Shown here: positions 53,795-62,368 of the stretch, piece by piece
Numbering within the stretch: position 1 is the stretch's first letter
Layout: the number at the start of each line of letters is the position of its first letter
NCBI RefSeq assembly: GCF_003574625.1
Contig: NZ_QNUJ01000008.1
Coordinates: forward strand, 216,567-280,566
Source of the DNA: Shinella zoogloeoides
GTDB taxonomy: Bacteria > Pseudomonadota > Alphaproteobacteria > Rhizobiales > Rhizobiaceae
Direction of reading: 5' to 3'
Length of the DNA stretch: 64,000 bases
The notes under the pieces: model-generated
What the model was told of the DNA's origin: nothing
Database searches by the model: none
What the model saw: the letters and a program-made list of their open reading frames with translations, nothing else
Translations under genes and position numbers: made by a program

Positions 53795-55390
53795 ATGAAA
53801 AAGCTGACTACTCTCCTCGCAGCGACGGCGCTTGCCTCGATGATGGCAGGCGCTGCCTGGTCGAAGACGCTGGTCTATTGCTCGGAAGCCTCGCCCGAAG
53901 GGTTCGACCCCGGTCTCTATACCGGCGGCCAGACCTTCGACGCCACGTCGCGCACCGCCTATAACCGCCTCGTCGAGTTCAAGCACGGCAGCACGGAGCT
54001 GGAACCGGGCCTCGCCGAGAGCTGGGAAGTGTCGGCCGACGGCAAGGAATACACCTTCAAGCTGCGCAAGGGCGTGAAGTTCCAGACGACCGAGTACTTC
54101 ACCCCGACCCGCGAACTGAACGCCGACGACGTCATCTTCTCGTTCGAGCGCCAGTACAAGGAAGACAATCCGTGGAACAAGTATGTCGCGGGCGCTTCCT
54201 GGGAATATTTCGCGGGCATGGGCTTCCCGGATCTGATCGAGAAGATCGAGAAGGTCGACGACCTGACGGTCAAGTTCGTGCTGAAGCGTCCGGAAGCGCC
54301 GTTCATCGCCAATCTCGGCATGGACTTCGCCTCGATCCTCTCCAAGGAATATGCCGACAAGCTGCAGGCTGACGGCAAGATGGAACTGCTGAACCAGCAG
54401 CCGCTCGGCACCGGCCCGTTCACCTTCGTCGCCTACCAGACGGATGCGGCGATCCGCTACAAGGCCAACCCCGACTACTGGAACGGCAAGCAGCCGGTCG
54501 ACGATCTCGTCTTCGCCATCACCACGGACGCCGCCGTCCGCGCGCAGAAGCTGAAGGCCGGCGAGTGCCACATCATGGCCTATCCGAACGCCGCCGACGT
54601 TGCCGAGCTGAAGAAGGACGAGAACCTCCAGGTTCTGGAGCAGGAAGGCCTGAACGTCGCCTACCTCGCCTACAACACGCTGGTTCCGCCGTTCGACAAG
54701 GTCGAGGTCCGCAAGGCCCTCAACATGGCCGTCAACAAGCAGGCCATCGTCGACGCGGTCTTCCAAGGCGCGGCAACGGTCGCCAAGAACCCGATCCCGC
54801 CGACCATGTGGTCGTATAACGACGCCGTCCAGGACGACAAGTACGATCCGGACGCGGCCAAGAAGATGCTCGAGGAAGCCGGCGTCAAGGATCTCAAGAT
54901 GAAGATCTGGGCCATGCCCGTCGCGCGTCCCTACATGCTGAACGCCCGCCGTGCGGCCGAGCTGATGCAGGCCGACCTCGCCAAGATCGGCGTCACGGCC
55001 GAGATCGTTTCCTATGAATGGGCCGAATACCTCAAGCTCTCCTCCGCCAAGGACCGCGACGGTGCGGCCATCATGGGCTGGACCGGCGACAACGGCGATC
55101 CGGACAACTTCCTTGACACCCTGCTCGGCTGCGACGCCGTCGGCGGCAACAACCGCGCGCAGTGGTGCAACAAGGAATTCGACGACCTGATGACGAAGGC
55201 GAAGGAAACCTCCGACATCGCCCAGCGCACCAAGTTCTATGAAGACGCCCAGGTCATCTTCAAGCGCGAAGCGCCGTGGAACACCATCGACCATTCGCTG
55301 GTCGTCGTCCCGATGAGCAAGAAGGTCTCGGGCTTCAAGATGGACCCGCTGGGGATTCATCGCTTTGACGGTGTAGACATCGCCGAGTAA
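53795..55390 (+). CDS. dppA: dipeptide ABC transporter substrate-binding protein
   Basis: The 531-residue product starts at the ATG before KKLTTLLAA; the longer frame to 53507 reads through the promoter region. A signal peptide (LAATALASMMAGAAWS) is followed by LVYCSEASPEGFDPGLYTGG, the characteristic start of mature DppA-type proteins; E. coli DppA has 535 residues. It captures dipeptides in the periplasm for DppBCDF. A hairpin between dppA and dppB would raise its level over the rest. Confidence 0.95.
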   Translation: MKKLTTLLAATALASMMAGAAWSKTLVYCSEASPEGFDPGLYTGGQTFDATSRTAYNRLVEFKHGSTELEPGLAESWEVSADGKEYTFKLRKGVKFQTTEYFTPTRELNADDVIFSFERQYKEDNPWNKYVAGASWEYFAGMGFPDLIEKIEKVDDLTVKFVLKRPEAPFIANLGMDFASILSKEYADKLQADGKMELLNQQPLGTGPFTFVAYQTDAAIRYKANPDYWNGKQPVDDLVFAITTDAAVRAQKLKAGECHIMAYPNAADVAELKKDENLQVLEQEGLNVAYLAYNTLVPPFDKVEVRKALNMAVNKQAIVDAVFQGAATVAKNPIPPTMWSYNDAVQDDKYDPDAAKKMLEEAGVKDLKMKIWAMPVARPYMLNARRAAELMQADLAKIGVTAEIVSYEWAEYLKLSSAKDRDGAAIMGWTGDNGDPDNFLDTLLGCDAVGGNNRAQWCNKEFDDLMTKAKETSDIAQRTKFYEDAQVIFKREAPWNTIDHSLVVVPMSKKVSGFKMDPLGIHRFDGVDIAE

Positions 55391-55432
55391 TATCGGGCAA
55401 AAGAAAGGCACGCCGCAAAGAGCGTGCAATGG

Positions 55433-55467
55433 CCGGCGGTCCGAAGGCATTCGGGCCGCCGGTTTTT
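55433..55467 (+). terminator. intercistronic hairpin with T run after dppA
   Basis: CCGGCGGTCCGAA (55433-55445) and TTCGGGCCGCCGG (55450-55462) pair with one G-U, a 4-base loop and five T behind. It is probably a partial terminator inside the operon. Confidence 0.75.
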
Positions 55468-55491
55468 CAAAAGAAGAAGGGATTGGCTCCC

Positions 55492-56496
55492 ATGTTGCGC
55501 TTTATCTTCGGACGGCTCGCCGTCCTGATACCCACGTTCATCGGGGTATCGATCATCGCGTTCGCCTTCATTCGACTTCTGCCGGGCGATCCGGTCATGC
55601 TGATGTCGGGCGAACGCGTCATGTCGCCGGAACACCATGCCGAGCTGATGCACCAGCTCGGCCTCGACCGGCCGATGTACATCCAGTATTTCGACTATCT
55701 GACCGGCCTGCTCTCGGGCGACTTCGGCTCGTCGATCGTCACCAAGCGGCCGGTGCTTGAGGATTTCATGAACCTCTTCCCCGCCACGCTGGAGCTTTCG
55801 CTCTGCGCCATCATCGTTGCCGTCGTGCTCGGCATTCCGGCCGGCGTGCTTGCCGCGGTCAAGCGCGGCACCTGGCTCGACCAGTCGATCATGGGCGTCG
55901 CCCTGGTCGGCTATTCGATGCCGATCTTCTGGTGGGGGCTGCTGCTCATCATCTTCTTCTCCGGCTATCTCGGCTGGACGCCGGTCTCGGGACGCATCTC
56001 GCTGATGTACTTCTTCCCGCAGGTCACCGGCTTCATGCTGATCGACAGCCTGATCTCGGGGCAGGCGGGGGCGTTCAAGTCGGCGCTGACCTACCTGATC
56101 CTGCCGACCGTGGTGCTGTCGACGATCCCGCTTGCGGTCATCGCGCGCCAGACCCGCTCGGCCATGCTCGAAGTGCTTGGCGACGACTATGTCCGCACCG
56201 CTCGCGCCAAGGGCCTCTCGCCCTTCCGCGTCATCGGCATCCACGCGCTGCGCAATGCCATGATCCCCGTCATCACCACGATTGGCCTGCAGGTCGGCGT
56301 GCTGCTTGCGGGCGCCATCCTGACCGAGACGATCTTCTCCTGGCCGGGCATCGGCAAGTGGATGGTCGACAGCGTCTTCAAGCGCGACTATGCCGTGGTG
56401 CAGGGCGGGCTGATGCTGATCGCCGCCGTCATCATGATCGTCAACCTCGTGGTCGACCTGCTTTACGGCTGGGTCAATCCGCGCATCCGGCACTAG
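55492..56496 (+). CDS. dppB: dipeptide ABC transporter permease
   Basis: The 334-residue DppB/OppB-type permease has six hydrophobic segments and starts MLRFIFGRLAVLIPTFIGVS, the usual opening of this family. The EAA-like loop VRTARAKGLSPFRVIGIHAL lies near residue 235. It lies downstream of the dppA hairpin and 12 bases before dppC. Confidence 0.95.
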   Translation: MLRFIFGRLAVLIPTFIGVSIIAFAFIRLLPGDPVMLMSGERVMSPEHHAELMHQLGLDRPMYIQYFDYLTGLLSGDFGSSIVTKRPVLEDFMNLFPATLELSLCAIIVAVVLGIPAGVLAAVKRGTWLDQSIMGVALVGYSMPIFWWGLLLIIFFSGYLGWTPVSGRISLMYFFPQVTGFMLIDSLISGQAGAFKSALTYLILPTVVLSTIPLAVIARQTRSAMLEVLGDDYVRTARAKGLSPFRVIGIHALRNAMIPVITTIGLQVGVLLAGAILTETIFSWPGIGKWMVDSVFKRDYAVVQGGLMLIAAVIMIVNLVVDLLYGWVNPRIRH

Positions 56497-56508
56497 GAGG
56501 GCGCTCCC

Positions 56509-57417
56509 ATGAGCTCAGTACAGACAACGTCCGAGGCCAAGACGGGCGGCACGCCGCCGTCGGGCCTTTCCGAATTCTGGTTCTATTTCTCGCGCAACAA
56601 GGGCGCGGTCATCGGCCTCTTCATCTTCCTGGTGATCCTGTTCGTCGCCGTCTTCGCGCCCTTCGTCGCGCCGCACAATCCGAGCATCCAGAACCGTGAA
56701 CTCCTTCTCCTGCCGCCGGTCTTCCAGCAGGGCGGGACCTGGGGGCACATCCTCGGCACCGACGCCGTCGGCCGGGACATCCTCTCGCGCCTTATCTACG
56801 GCGCGCGCTTCTCGCTCTTCATCGGTCTCGTCGTCGTGACGCTGTCGGTGGTCTCGGGCGTGCTGATCGGTCTGGTCGCGGGCTATTTCCGCGGCAAGGT
56901 CGATACCTTCATCATGCGCATCATGGATATCATCCTGGCCTTCCCCTCGCTGCTGCTCGCCCTCGTGCTGGTGGCGGTTCTCGGCCCGGGCCTGCTCAAC
57001 GCCATGATCGCCATCTCGCTCGTCAACCAGCCGCATTTCGTGCGCCTGACGCGCGCGGCGGTCATGACGGAGAAGTCCAAGGATTATGTCGTCGGCTCGC
57101 AGGTCGCGGGCGCGGGCACCCTCCGCCTGATGTTCCTGACGATCCTGCCGAACTGCCTTGCGCCGCTCATCGTCCAGGCGACGCTCGCCTTCTCGGCGGC
57201 GATCCTCGACGCGGCGGCCCTCGGCTTTCTCGGCATGGGCGCCCAGCCGCCGACGCCGGAATGGGGCACGATGCTCGCCGAAGCGCGTGAATTCATCCAG
57301 CGCGCCTGGTGGGTCGTCACCTTCCCCGGCCTTGCCATCCTCGTCACCGTGCTCGCCATCAACCTTATGGGTGACGGCCTGCGCGACGCCCTCGATCCCA
57401 AGCTGAAGAGGTCGTGA
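56509..57417 (+). CDS. dppC: dipeptide ABC transporter permease
   Basis: The 302-residue DppC/OppC-type permease has a cytoplasmic N-terminal stretch, then membrane segments beginning AVIGLFIFLVILFVAVFAPF. GTDAVGRDILSRLIYGAR is a conserved signature of the family. Its stop overlaps the dppD start by one base (TGATG). Confidence 0.95.
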   Translation: MSSVQTTSEAKTGGTPPSGLSEFWFYFSRNKGAVIGLFIFLVILFVAVFAPFVAPHNPSIQNRELLLLPPVFQQGGTWGHILGTDAVGRDILSRLIYGARFSLFIGLVVVTLSVVSGVLIGLVAGYFRGKVDTFIMRIMDIILAFPSLLLALVLVAVLGPGLLNAMIAISLVNQPHFVRLTRAAVMTEKSKDYVVGSQVAGAGTLRLMFLTILPNCLAPLIVQATLAFSAAILDAAALGFLGMGAQPPTPEWGTMLAEAREFIQRAWWVVTFPGLAILVTVLAINLMGDGLRDALDPKLKRS

Positions 57418-58271
57418 TGTCGCTTCTCGAAATCAAGAACCTCACCGTCGAGTTCCAGACGGCATCCGGTCCCTTCCGCGCCGTGGACGGCGTATCGCTC
57501 AAGGTCGACGAGGGCGAAGTGCTCGCCATCGTCGGCGAATCCGGCTCGGGCAAGTCCGTCTCCATGCTCGCCGCCATGGGCCTCCTGCCCTGGACGGCGA
57601 AGGTGACGGCGGACGTCCTCACCTTCAACGGCCGCGACATGAAGGCCATGTCGGATGCTGAGCGGCGCAGGATCATCGGCAAGGATATCGCCATGATCTT
57701 CCAGGAGCCGATCGCCAGCCTCAATCCGTGCTTCACGGTCGGCTACCAGATCGAGGAAGTGCTGCGCATCCACACGGACCTCAATCGCAAGGCGCGCCGC
57801 GACCGGGCGATCGAGCTGTTCCAGCTCGTCGGCATCCCGAACCCGGAAGAGCGCCTTGGCCACTATCCGCACCAGATGTCGGGCGGCCAGTGCCAGCGCG
57901 TGATGATCGCGACCGCGCTTGCCTGCAATCCGAAGCTTCTGATCGCCGACGAGCCGACCACCGCGCTCGACGTGACGATCCAGAAGCAGATCCTCGACCT
58001 CCTGATGAAGCTGCAGGCCGAACACGGCATGGGCCTCATCATCATCACCCACGACATGGGCGTCGTCGCAGAAACCGCCGACCGCGTCATCGTGCAGTAC
58101 AAGGGCCGCCAGATCGAGGAGGCCGACGTGCTCTCGCTCTTCTCGGCCCCGAAAAGCGTCTACACCAAGGCTCTTCTCGCGGCCCTGCCGGAGAACGCCA
58201 CGGGCGGGCGCCTGCCGACGATCACGGAAAAGCTGACCGACGCCGAGATTTTCGCAGGAGCCGTCCGATGA
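57417..58271 (+). CDS. dppD: dipeptide ABC transporter ATPase
   Basis: The product has 284 residues: Walker [14 protein letters not shown], signature [16 protein letters not shown] and Walker [17 protein letters not shown]. It is shorter than E. coli DppD (327), mostly at the C-terminus, where the tail has no cysteines. It forms the ATPase pair with DppF. The start overlaps dppC and the stop overlaps dppF (ATGA). Confidence 0.93.
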   Translation: MSLLEIKNLTVEFQTASGPFRAVDGVSLKVDEGEVLAIVGESGSGKSVSMLAAMGLLPWTAKVTADVLTFNGRDMKAMSDAERRRIIGKDIAMIFQEPIASLNPCFTVGYQIEEVLRIHTDLNRKARRDRAIELFQLVGIPNPEERLGHYPHQMSGGQCQRVMIATALACNPKLLIADEPTTALDVTIQKQILDLLMKLQAEHGMGLIIITHDMGVVAETADRVIVQYKGRQIEEADVLSLFSAPKSVYTKALLAALPENATGGRLPTITEKLTDAEIFAGAVR

Positions 58272-59098
58272 CCCCGGTTCTCGAAGCGCGCGACCTCAAG
58301 CGCGACTATCACATCCCCGGCAGCTTCATGAAGCCGTCCAAGACCGTTCACGCCGTCAAGGGCGTGAGCTTCAAGGTCGAGGAGGGCAAGACGCTTGCCA
58401 TCGTCGGCGAAAGCGGCTGCGGCAAGTCCACCCTTGCCCGCATGGTCACGATGATCGATCCGATCACCGCGGGCGAAATGCTGATCGACGGCCGCAAGGT
58501 CGACATCGCCAGCGAGCCGCTGACGCCGGAAATGCGCAGCAAGGTGCAGATCGTCTTCCAGAACCCCTATGGCTCGCTGAACCCGCGCAAGAAGATCGGC
58601 GACATCCTGACGGAGCCGCTGGTCATCAACACCAAGGTTCCGGCGGACGAGCGGCGCGACCGCGCCATGGCCATGCTGAAGAAGGTGGGGCTGGAGGAGA
58701 AGCATTACGGGCGCTACCCGCACATGTTCTCCGGCGGCCAGCGCCAGCGCGTGGCGATCGCCCGCGCGCTGATGCTCAATCCGCGCCTCCTCGTGCTCGA
58801 CGAGCCGGTCTCGGCGCTCGACCTCTCGGTGCAGGCCCAGGTTCTCAACCTGCTCGCCGACCTTCAGGACGAGTTCCATCTGACCTATGTCTTCATCAGC
58901 CACGACCTTTCGGTCGTGCGCCACATCGCGGACGACGTGATGGTGATGTATTTCGGTGAGGCCGTGGAATATGGCAGCCGCGACCAGGTCTTCGACGACC
59001 CGCAGCACAGCTATACCAAGACGCTCTTCGCCGCGACGCCGCGTGTCGATATCGACGCCATCCGCGCCCGCGTCGAGCGACGCAAGCGCGTCGCCTGA
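58268..59098 (+). CDS. dppF: dipeptide ABC transporter ATPase
   Basis: The product has 276 residues: Walker A GESGCGKSTLARMV, signature FSGGQRQRVAIARALM and Walker B LLVLDEPVSALDLSVQ. It is about 60 residues shorter than E. coli DppF (334), ending soon after HSYTKTLFAATP. It starts by a 4-base overlap with dppD and lies 12 bases before gntK. The last transport gene of dppABCDF. Confidence 0.94.
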   Translation: MTPVLEARDLKRDYHIPGSFMKPSKTVHAVKGVSFKVEEGKTLAIVGESGCGKSTLARMVTMIDPITAGEMLIDGRKVDIASEPLTPEMRSKVQIVFQNPYGSLNPRKKIGDILTEPLVINTKVPADERRDRAMAMLKKVGLEEKHYGRYPHMFSGGQRQRVAIARALMLNPRLLVLDEPVSALDLSVQAQVLNLLADLQDEFHLTYVFISHDLSVVRHIADDVMVMYFGEAVEYGSRDQVFDDPQHSYTKTLFAATPRVDIDAIRARVERRKRVA

Positions 59099-59110
59099 GG
59101 CGAGCGGCGC

Positions 59111-59620
59111 GTGACCGACGCCCGCGCCATCGTCGTCATGGGCGTTTCCGGTTGCGGCAAGACCTCGGTCGCCGAGGGTCTTGCCGCAAGCCTCGGCGCC
59201 GCCTTCATCGAGGGCGACAGCCTGCATCCCGCCGCCAATGTCGAGAAGATGTCCCGCGGCATTCCCCTGACGGACGAGGACCGCTGGCCCTGGCTCGACA
59301 TGATCGGCCGGGCGCTGGCCGATGCGCGCGCCGCGGGCAACGGCGTCGTTGTCTCCTGCTCCGCCCTCAGGAAGGTCTACCGCGAGCGCCTGCGCAGTGC
59401 CGCCGGCGGCACGCTTTCCTTCGTCTTCCTCAGGGGCAGCCGCGACCTTCTGATGACGCGCATGGCCGCGCGGGAAGGGCACTTCATGCCCGTCAGCCTG
59501 CTCGACAGCCAGCTCGCCACGCTGGAGGACCCGTCCGGCGAACCGGGCGTCGTGACGGTCGATATCGATGCGCCCGTCGAGGCCATCGTCGCCGCCGCCC
59601 TCCGGGGATTGGCATCCTGA
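59111..59620 (+). CDS. gntK: gluconokinase
   Basis: The 169-residue kinase starts at GTG. The P-loop GVSGCGKTSVAEGLA and the GDSLHPAANVEKMSRGIPLT block are classical for GntK, which phosphorylates gluconate to 6-phosphogluconate in the cytoplasm. That product enters the Entner-Doudoroff route (edd at 18.5-20.3 kb). It sits only 12 bases behind dppF and is possibly in the same transcript, a combination that looks accidental rather than functional. Confidence 0.93.
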   Translation: MTDARAIVVMGVSGCGKTSVAEGLAASLGAAFIEGDSLHPAANVEKMSRGIPLTDEDRWPWLDMIGRALADARAAGNGVVVSCSALRKVYRERLRSAAGGTLSFVFLRGSRDLLMTRMAAREGHFMPVSLLDSQLATLEDPSGEPGVVTVDIDAPVEAIVAAALRGLAS

Positions 59621-59740
59621 GGGAGAATTTGCGGGGCCGCCTCTGGCGCCCCGCCGGCCGTCCGCCTATAGACGGCGGGCCTGCCGGCCATCGCGTGGCG
59701 GTGGGTTTCCGATATTTCCGCGACCTGACAGGAACGAGAC

Positions 59741-60085
59741 ATGGATATCAAACGCTTTGAAACCGGCCCGCGCATGAGCCAGGCCGTCGTGCACAATGGC
59801 ACCGTCTATCTGGCCGGTCAGGTCGGCGAGGCGGGTTCTGACGTCACCGAGCAGACGAAGCAGGCGCTGGCCGAGGTCGACCGCCTTCTGGCGCTCTCCG
59901 GCACGGACAAGACGCGCATCCTCTCCGCCCAGATCTGGCTTGCCGACATGGCCGATTTTTCCAAGATGAACGCCGTCTGGGATACCTGGGCGCCGCAGGG
60001 CCACACGCCCGCTCGCGCAACCGGCGAATCCAAGCTCGCGACGCCGGATTACCTCGTCGAGGTCATCGTCGTCGCCGCGCTCTGA
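59741..60085 (+). CDS. RidA-family protein
   Basis: The 114-residue protein of the YjgF/YER057c/UK114 (RidA) fold has segments VYLAGQVGE, LAEVDRLLALSGTDKTRILS and the late TPARATGESKLATPDYLVEV with the expected Arg. Archetypal RidA hydrolyses reactive enamines from amino-acid metabolism; this more distant subgroup is not well assigned. The ATG follows AGGAACGAGAC. It is a single gene with a strong terminator. Confidence 0.86.
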   Translation: MDIKRFETGPRMSQAVVHNGTVYLAGQVGEAGSDVTEQTKQALAEVDRLLALSGTDKTRILSAQIWLADMADFSKMNAVWDTWAPQGHTPARATGESKLATPDYLVEVIVVAAL

Positions 60086-60106
60086 CAAGCACGGCAGACC
60101 GGAATG

Positions 60107-60133
60107 AAAAGGCCCGCTTGCGCGGGCCTTTTT
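60107..60133. terminator. bidirectional terminator between the RidA gene and phyR
   Basis: AAAAGGCCCGC (60107-60117) and GCGGGCCTTTT (60122-60132) are perfect 11-base arms with a 4-base loop and A/T runs on both sides, suited to the convergent genes. Confidence 0.9.
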
Positions 60134-60136
60134 GCG

Positions 60137-60937
60137 TCATGCGGATTTGGCGAGCCGCGCCTGTTCGTCGAAGAACAGCGCCTGGCTGATCAGCGCCTTC
60201 ACCATGTCCGGGTTGAACGGCTTGGTGACGAGGAAGGCCGGTTCCGGCTTCTCGCCGGTCAGGAGCCGTTCCGGGAAGGCGGTGATGAAGATCACCGGGA
60301 TCGTGCTGTTCTTCAGGATGTCGTTGACGGCGTCGATGCCCGAGCTGCCGTCGGCGAGCTGGATATCCGCCAGCACCATGCGCGGCGAGGTGCGGTGATA
60401 GAGCTCGACGGCCTCCGAATGGGTGCGCGCGATGCCGGTCACCCGATGGCCGAGGCCCTTCACCATATCCTCGATATCCATGGCGATGAGGGGTTCGTCC
60501 TCGATGATCATGATATCGGTCGCCACCTGACGCGAGATGTCGCGCGAGGCCTCGTCCAGCAATGCGCTGAAGCGGTCCTCCGGCACATCCATGATATCGG
60601 CGCCCTCGGCAATGTCGAAGCCCTCGACGGCGACGAGCAGGAAGGCCTTGCGTTCTGCCGGCGGCAGGTTGGAAAGGTTCGCTGCCGCCTGCCGCTCCCA
60701 GCCGAAGGGCGAGGTGTTTTCCGGCAGGGTGATGTCGAGATTGTCGAAGAGCGTGCAGTAGAGCCGGTAGAGCGCGATGCGGTCGCTGCGCCCTTCCGGA
60801 TAGAGCGAGATGTCGCTGACGAGTGCTTCGAGCATGGCGGCGACATAGGCGTCGCCGGATGTCTGCGAACCCGTCACGGCACGGGAAAACCGCCTCAGAT
60901 AGGCGAGATGCGGTGCGATACGGGTGGAAAGTGACAT
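60137..60937 (-). CDS. phyR: PhyR-type anti-anti-sigma response regulator of the general stress response
   Basis: The 266-residue protein has a sigma-factor-like domain (about 1-135) fused to a receiver domain (about 141-266). The receiver has the acidic pair Glu146/Asp147, the phosphorylation site Asp191 in VLADIQL, Thr in FITAF and Lys239 in LVTKPF. When phosphorylated, the sigma-like part binds NepR and frees the EcfG sigma factor. AGGGAGAA lies before the ATG. It diverges from nepR. No ecfG or histidine kinase is in the window. In S. meliloti a second pair of this kind (RsiB2/RsiA2) also lies away from rpoE2. Confidence 0.95.
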   Translation of the reverse strand: MSLSTRIAPHLAYLRRFSRAVTGSQTSGDAYVAAMLEALVSDISLYPEGRSDRIALYRLYCTLFDNLDITLPENTSPFGWERQAAANLSNLPPAERKAFLLVAVEGFDIAEGADIMDVPEDRFSALLDEASRDISRQVATDIMIIEDEPLIAMDIEDMVKGLGHRVTGIARTHSEAVELYHRTSPRMVLADIQLADGSSGIDAVNDILKNSTIPVIFITAFPERLLTGEKPEPAFLVTKPFNPDMVKALISQALFFDEQARLAKSA

Positions 60938-61086
60938 TTCGTTCTCCCTGGCTATGTTCCGTATCGGAACCGTTTCCGCTAGAGTTCACCTTGCGGAAAC
61001 CTATTGGTAGCATGCTAAGTCTGACTTGCTATTGGGAATATTGGGCAAAAGGAAGATAGCGGGCGGCAAGCGATGGAAACAAGACC

Positions 61087-61278
61087 ATGATAGAGCCCGG
61101 TAAAGACAAGAGACGCGGCGCCGCCTCCGCGAGGGCTGCGTTCGATCCCAATGGCCCCGTCGGCCGCAAGCTGAAATCCTTCTACGACGTCATCGAGACC
61201 GAGCCCGTGCCCGATCGCCTGCTCGACCTTCTGGAAAAGCTCGACGATGCCGAGCGCAGAGCCAAGGGCGGTTCCTGA
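61087..61278 (+). CDS. nepR: NepR-family anti-sigma factor
   Basis: The 63-residue protein carries the conserved NepR core GRKLKSFYDVIETEPVPDRL (residues about 26-45), the helix that binds EcfG or PhyR. A basic N-terminal tail precedes it. It diverges from phyR with 149 bases between and no clear stress promoter of the strict consensus. The usual next gene, ecfG, is missing; a terminator and converging small genes follow instead. The ribosome site is weak. Confidence 0.92.
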   Translation: MIEPGKDKRRGAASARAAFDPNGPVGRKLKSFYDVIETEPVPDRLLDLLEKLDDAERRAKGGS

Positions 61279-61309
61279 CGTCATTCGTTTTCCCTGTTCA
61301 AGACATCAA

Positions 61310-61333
61310 GAAACGGGCCCCGGGGCCCGTTTC
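61310..61333. terminator. perfect palindrome between nepR and the lipoprotein gene
   Basis: GAAACGGGCCCC (61310-61321) and GGGGCCCGTTTC (61322-61333) form a 24-base perfect palindrome, which could terminate both convergent genes. Confidence 0.65.
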
Positions 61334-61355
61334 GCGTTTCTGCTCGTGGTGCCGT

Positions 61356-61616
61356 TTAGCGGCAGCGGGCTTCGTAGCGGTGACCGTGGCGGTCACGGTA
61401 GATGCAGTAGCCGCGCCGGTCCGAACGGGCGATGAGGTAACCCGCGGTGCCGCCGACGGCCGCGCCGACAAGGGCGCCGCCCGCGCGGCCGGTCACCGCC
61501 CCGCCGATGATGGCGCCCGATGCCGCGCCGATGGCGGTGCCGCGTTCAGTCTGGGAGCAGGCGGAGAGTGCCACGGTGGAGGCGACGAGGCAAAGCGCGA
61601 TGATGGTTTTCTTCAT
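61356..61616 (-). CDS. glycine-zipper lipoprotein
   Basis: The 86-residue lipoprotein has a signal ending in the lipobox LSAC, and the mature part has alternating glycine zippers (GTAIGAASGAIIGGAVTG, GALVGAAVGGTAGYLIA), as in the YMGG/SlyB-like envelope proteins. A basic tail with RGYCIYRDRHGHRY follows. It lies 29 bases downstream of the DUF3309 gene on the same strand, so the stress promoter at 61848-61872 should drive it. Confidence 0.86.
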   Translation of the reverse strand: MKKTIIALCLVASTVALSACSQTERGTAIGAASGAIIGGAVTGRAGGALVGAAVGGTAGYLIARSDRRGYCIYRDRHGHRYEARCR

Positions 61617-61645
61617 GGTTCCGGTTCCTGGCTGGTTGGTCGGGA

Positions 61646-61801
61646 TCAGATGCGTCCCATGAGGACGAGGATGAGAAGGATGACGACGATGAGACCGAGA
61701 CCGCCCGACGGGCCGTAACCCCACCCGCGGCTGTATCCCCAGTTCGGCAGCGCGCCGATCAGGAGGAGGATGAGGATGATAAGAAGAATGGTGCCGAGCA
61801 T
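61646..61801 (-). CDS. DUF3309-type small membrane protein
   Basis: The 51-residue product starts at the ATG after GGAAGCGCAG. Two hydrophobic stretches (LGTILLIILILLLIGALP and LGLIVVILLILVLMGRI) flank an aromatic, glycine-rich loop (WGYSRGWGYGPSGG), the DUF3309 pattern. It has a canonical general-stress promoter 47 bases upstream and leads the two-gene unit with the lipoprotein. The function is unknown. Confidence 0.86.
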   Translation of the reverse strand: MLGTILLIILILLLIGALPNWGYSRGWGYGPSGGLGLIVVILLILVLMGRI

Positions 61802-61847
61802 CTGCGCTTCCTTTCTCGTCCGGTTCGCCATTGAGCGATGCGCCGAC

Positions 61848-61872
61848 AACGTGCCTGCCGAAACTTTGTTCC
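61848..61872 (-). promoter_or_regulatory. EcfG-type general stress promoter for the DUF3309-lipoprotein unit
   Basis: Read on the minus strand: GGAAC (61872-61868), 16-base spacer, CGTT (61851-61848). It fits the alphaproteobacterial EcfG consensus GGAAC-N16/17-CGTT exactly. Confidence 0.82.
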
Positions 61873-61895
61873 CGAAATCGTGACAGGGCGTGATC

Positions 61896-61921
61896 GGAAC
61901 TTTTCCGTGCATCGTCCCGTT
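61896..61921 (+). promoter_or_regulatory. EcfG-type general stress promoter for the 110-residue protein gene
   Basis: GGAAC (61896-61900), 17-base spacer, CGTT (61918-61921). It is back to back with the minus-strand promoter, with 23 bases between the two GGAAC elements. Confidence 0.82.
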
Positions 61922-61971
61922 GTCTGGCCAGTTCTATGGGGAGCCCGATCCGACAGGAGATGGAGAGTGAC

Positions 61972-62304
61972 ATGGAGCACATCGCCGCAATCATGCTTCT
62001 GGTCGGCTGCGCGCCTGGCAGTCTTTCCTGCGAGGAGCTGCAGGCGCCGCAGGTGGCATTCGAGACGATGGAAGACTGCGTCGGCGCCCTGCCGTCTGCC
62101 CTCGGCGATGCGGGTGTTGGAAGACGCGTCGTACATGGCCGCTGTGCGCCCTTCGATCCCGCCTGGGAGGAAGAGAATGTCGAGATCGGCTGGCGCATGA
62201 CGTCGCGGAACCGGCTGGAGGTCCATGTGCGCAAGGTGGACCCGCCGGCGGACGGCATCGTCGTCGCCGAGAACGCCGGCCCGGTCGATATCGGCCTGCA
62301 TTGA
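61972..62304 (+). CDS. cysteine-containing protein of unknown function under a stress promoter
   Basis: The 110-residue product starts at the ATG after GGAGAGTGAC; an in-frame ATG 12 codons earlier is less likely. The N-terminal stretch [17 protein letters not shown] is mildly hydrophobic, and four cysteines occur (about positions 13, 20, 36 and 58), which could form disulfides if the protein is exported. No known domain is recognised. It has a clean EcfG promoter and lies between other stress genes. Confidence 0.72.
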   Translation: MEHIAAIMLLVGCAPGSLSCEELQAPQVAFETMEDCVGALPSALGDAGVGRRVVHGRCAPFDPAWEEENVEIGWRMTSRNRLEVHVRKVDPPADGIVVAENAGPVDIGLH

Positions 62305-62329
62305 GGAACTTTTCCGGCTCCCGCCGCTT
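62305..62329 (+). promoter_or_regulatory. EcfG-type promoter upstream of csbD
   Basis: GGAAC (62305-62309) is followed, after 16 bases, by GCTT (62326-62329); the two Ts of the -10 are at the right distance (N18), but CG reads GC. It begins directly after the previous stop codon. Confidence 0.62.
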
Positions 62330-62368
62330 CCCCGTCAATCGATTGCATTCAACCGAAAGGACAGCGAG

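Noticed and set aside
60956..60985. GGAAC elements in the phyR-nepR gap as autoregulatory stress promoters
   Set aside because: Neither strand has CGTT at 16-17 bases; the best GTT is 13 bases away. They form a small imperfect palindrome instead.
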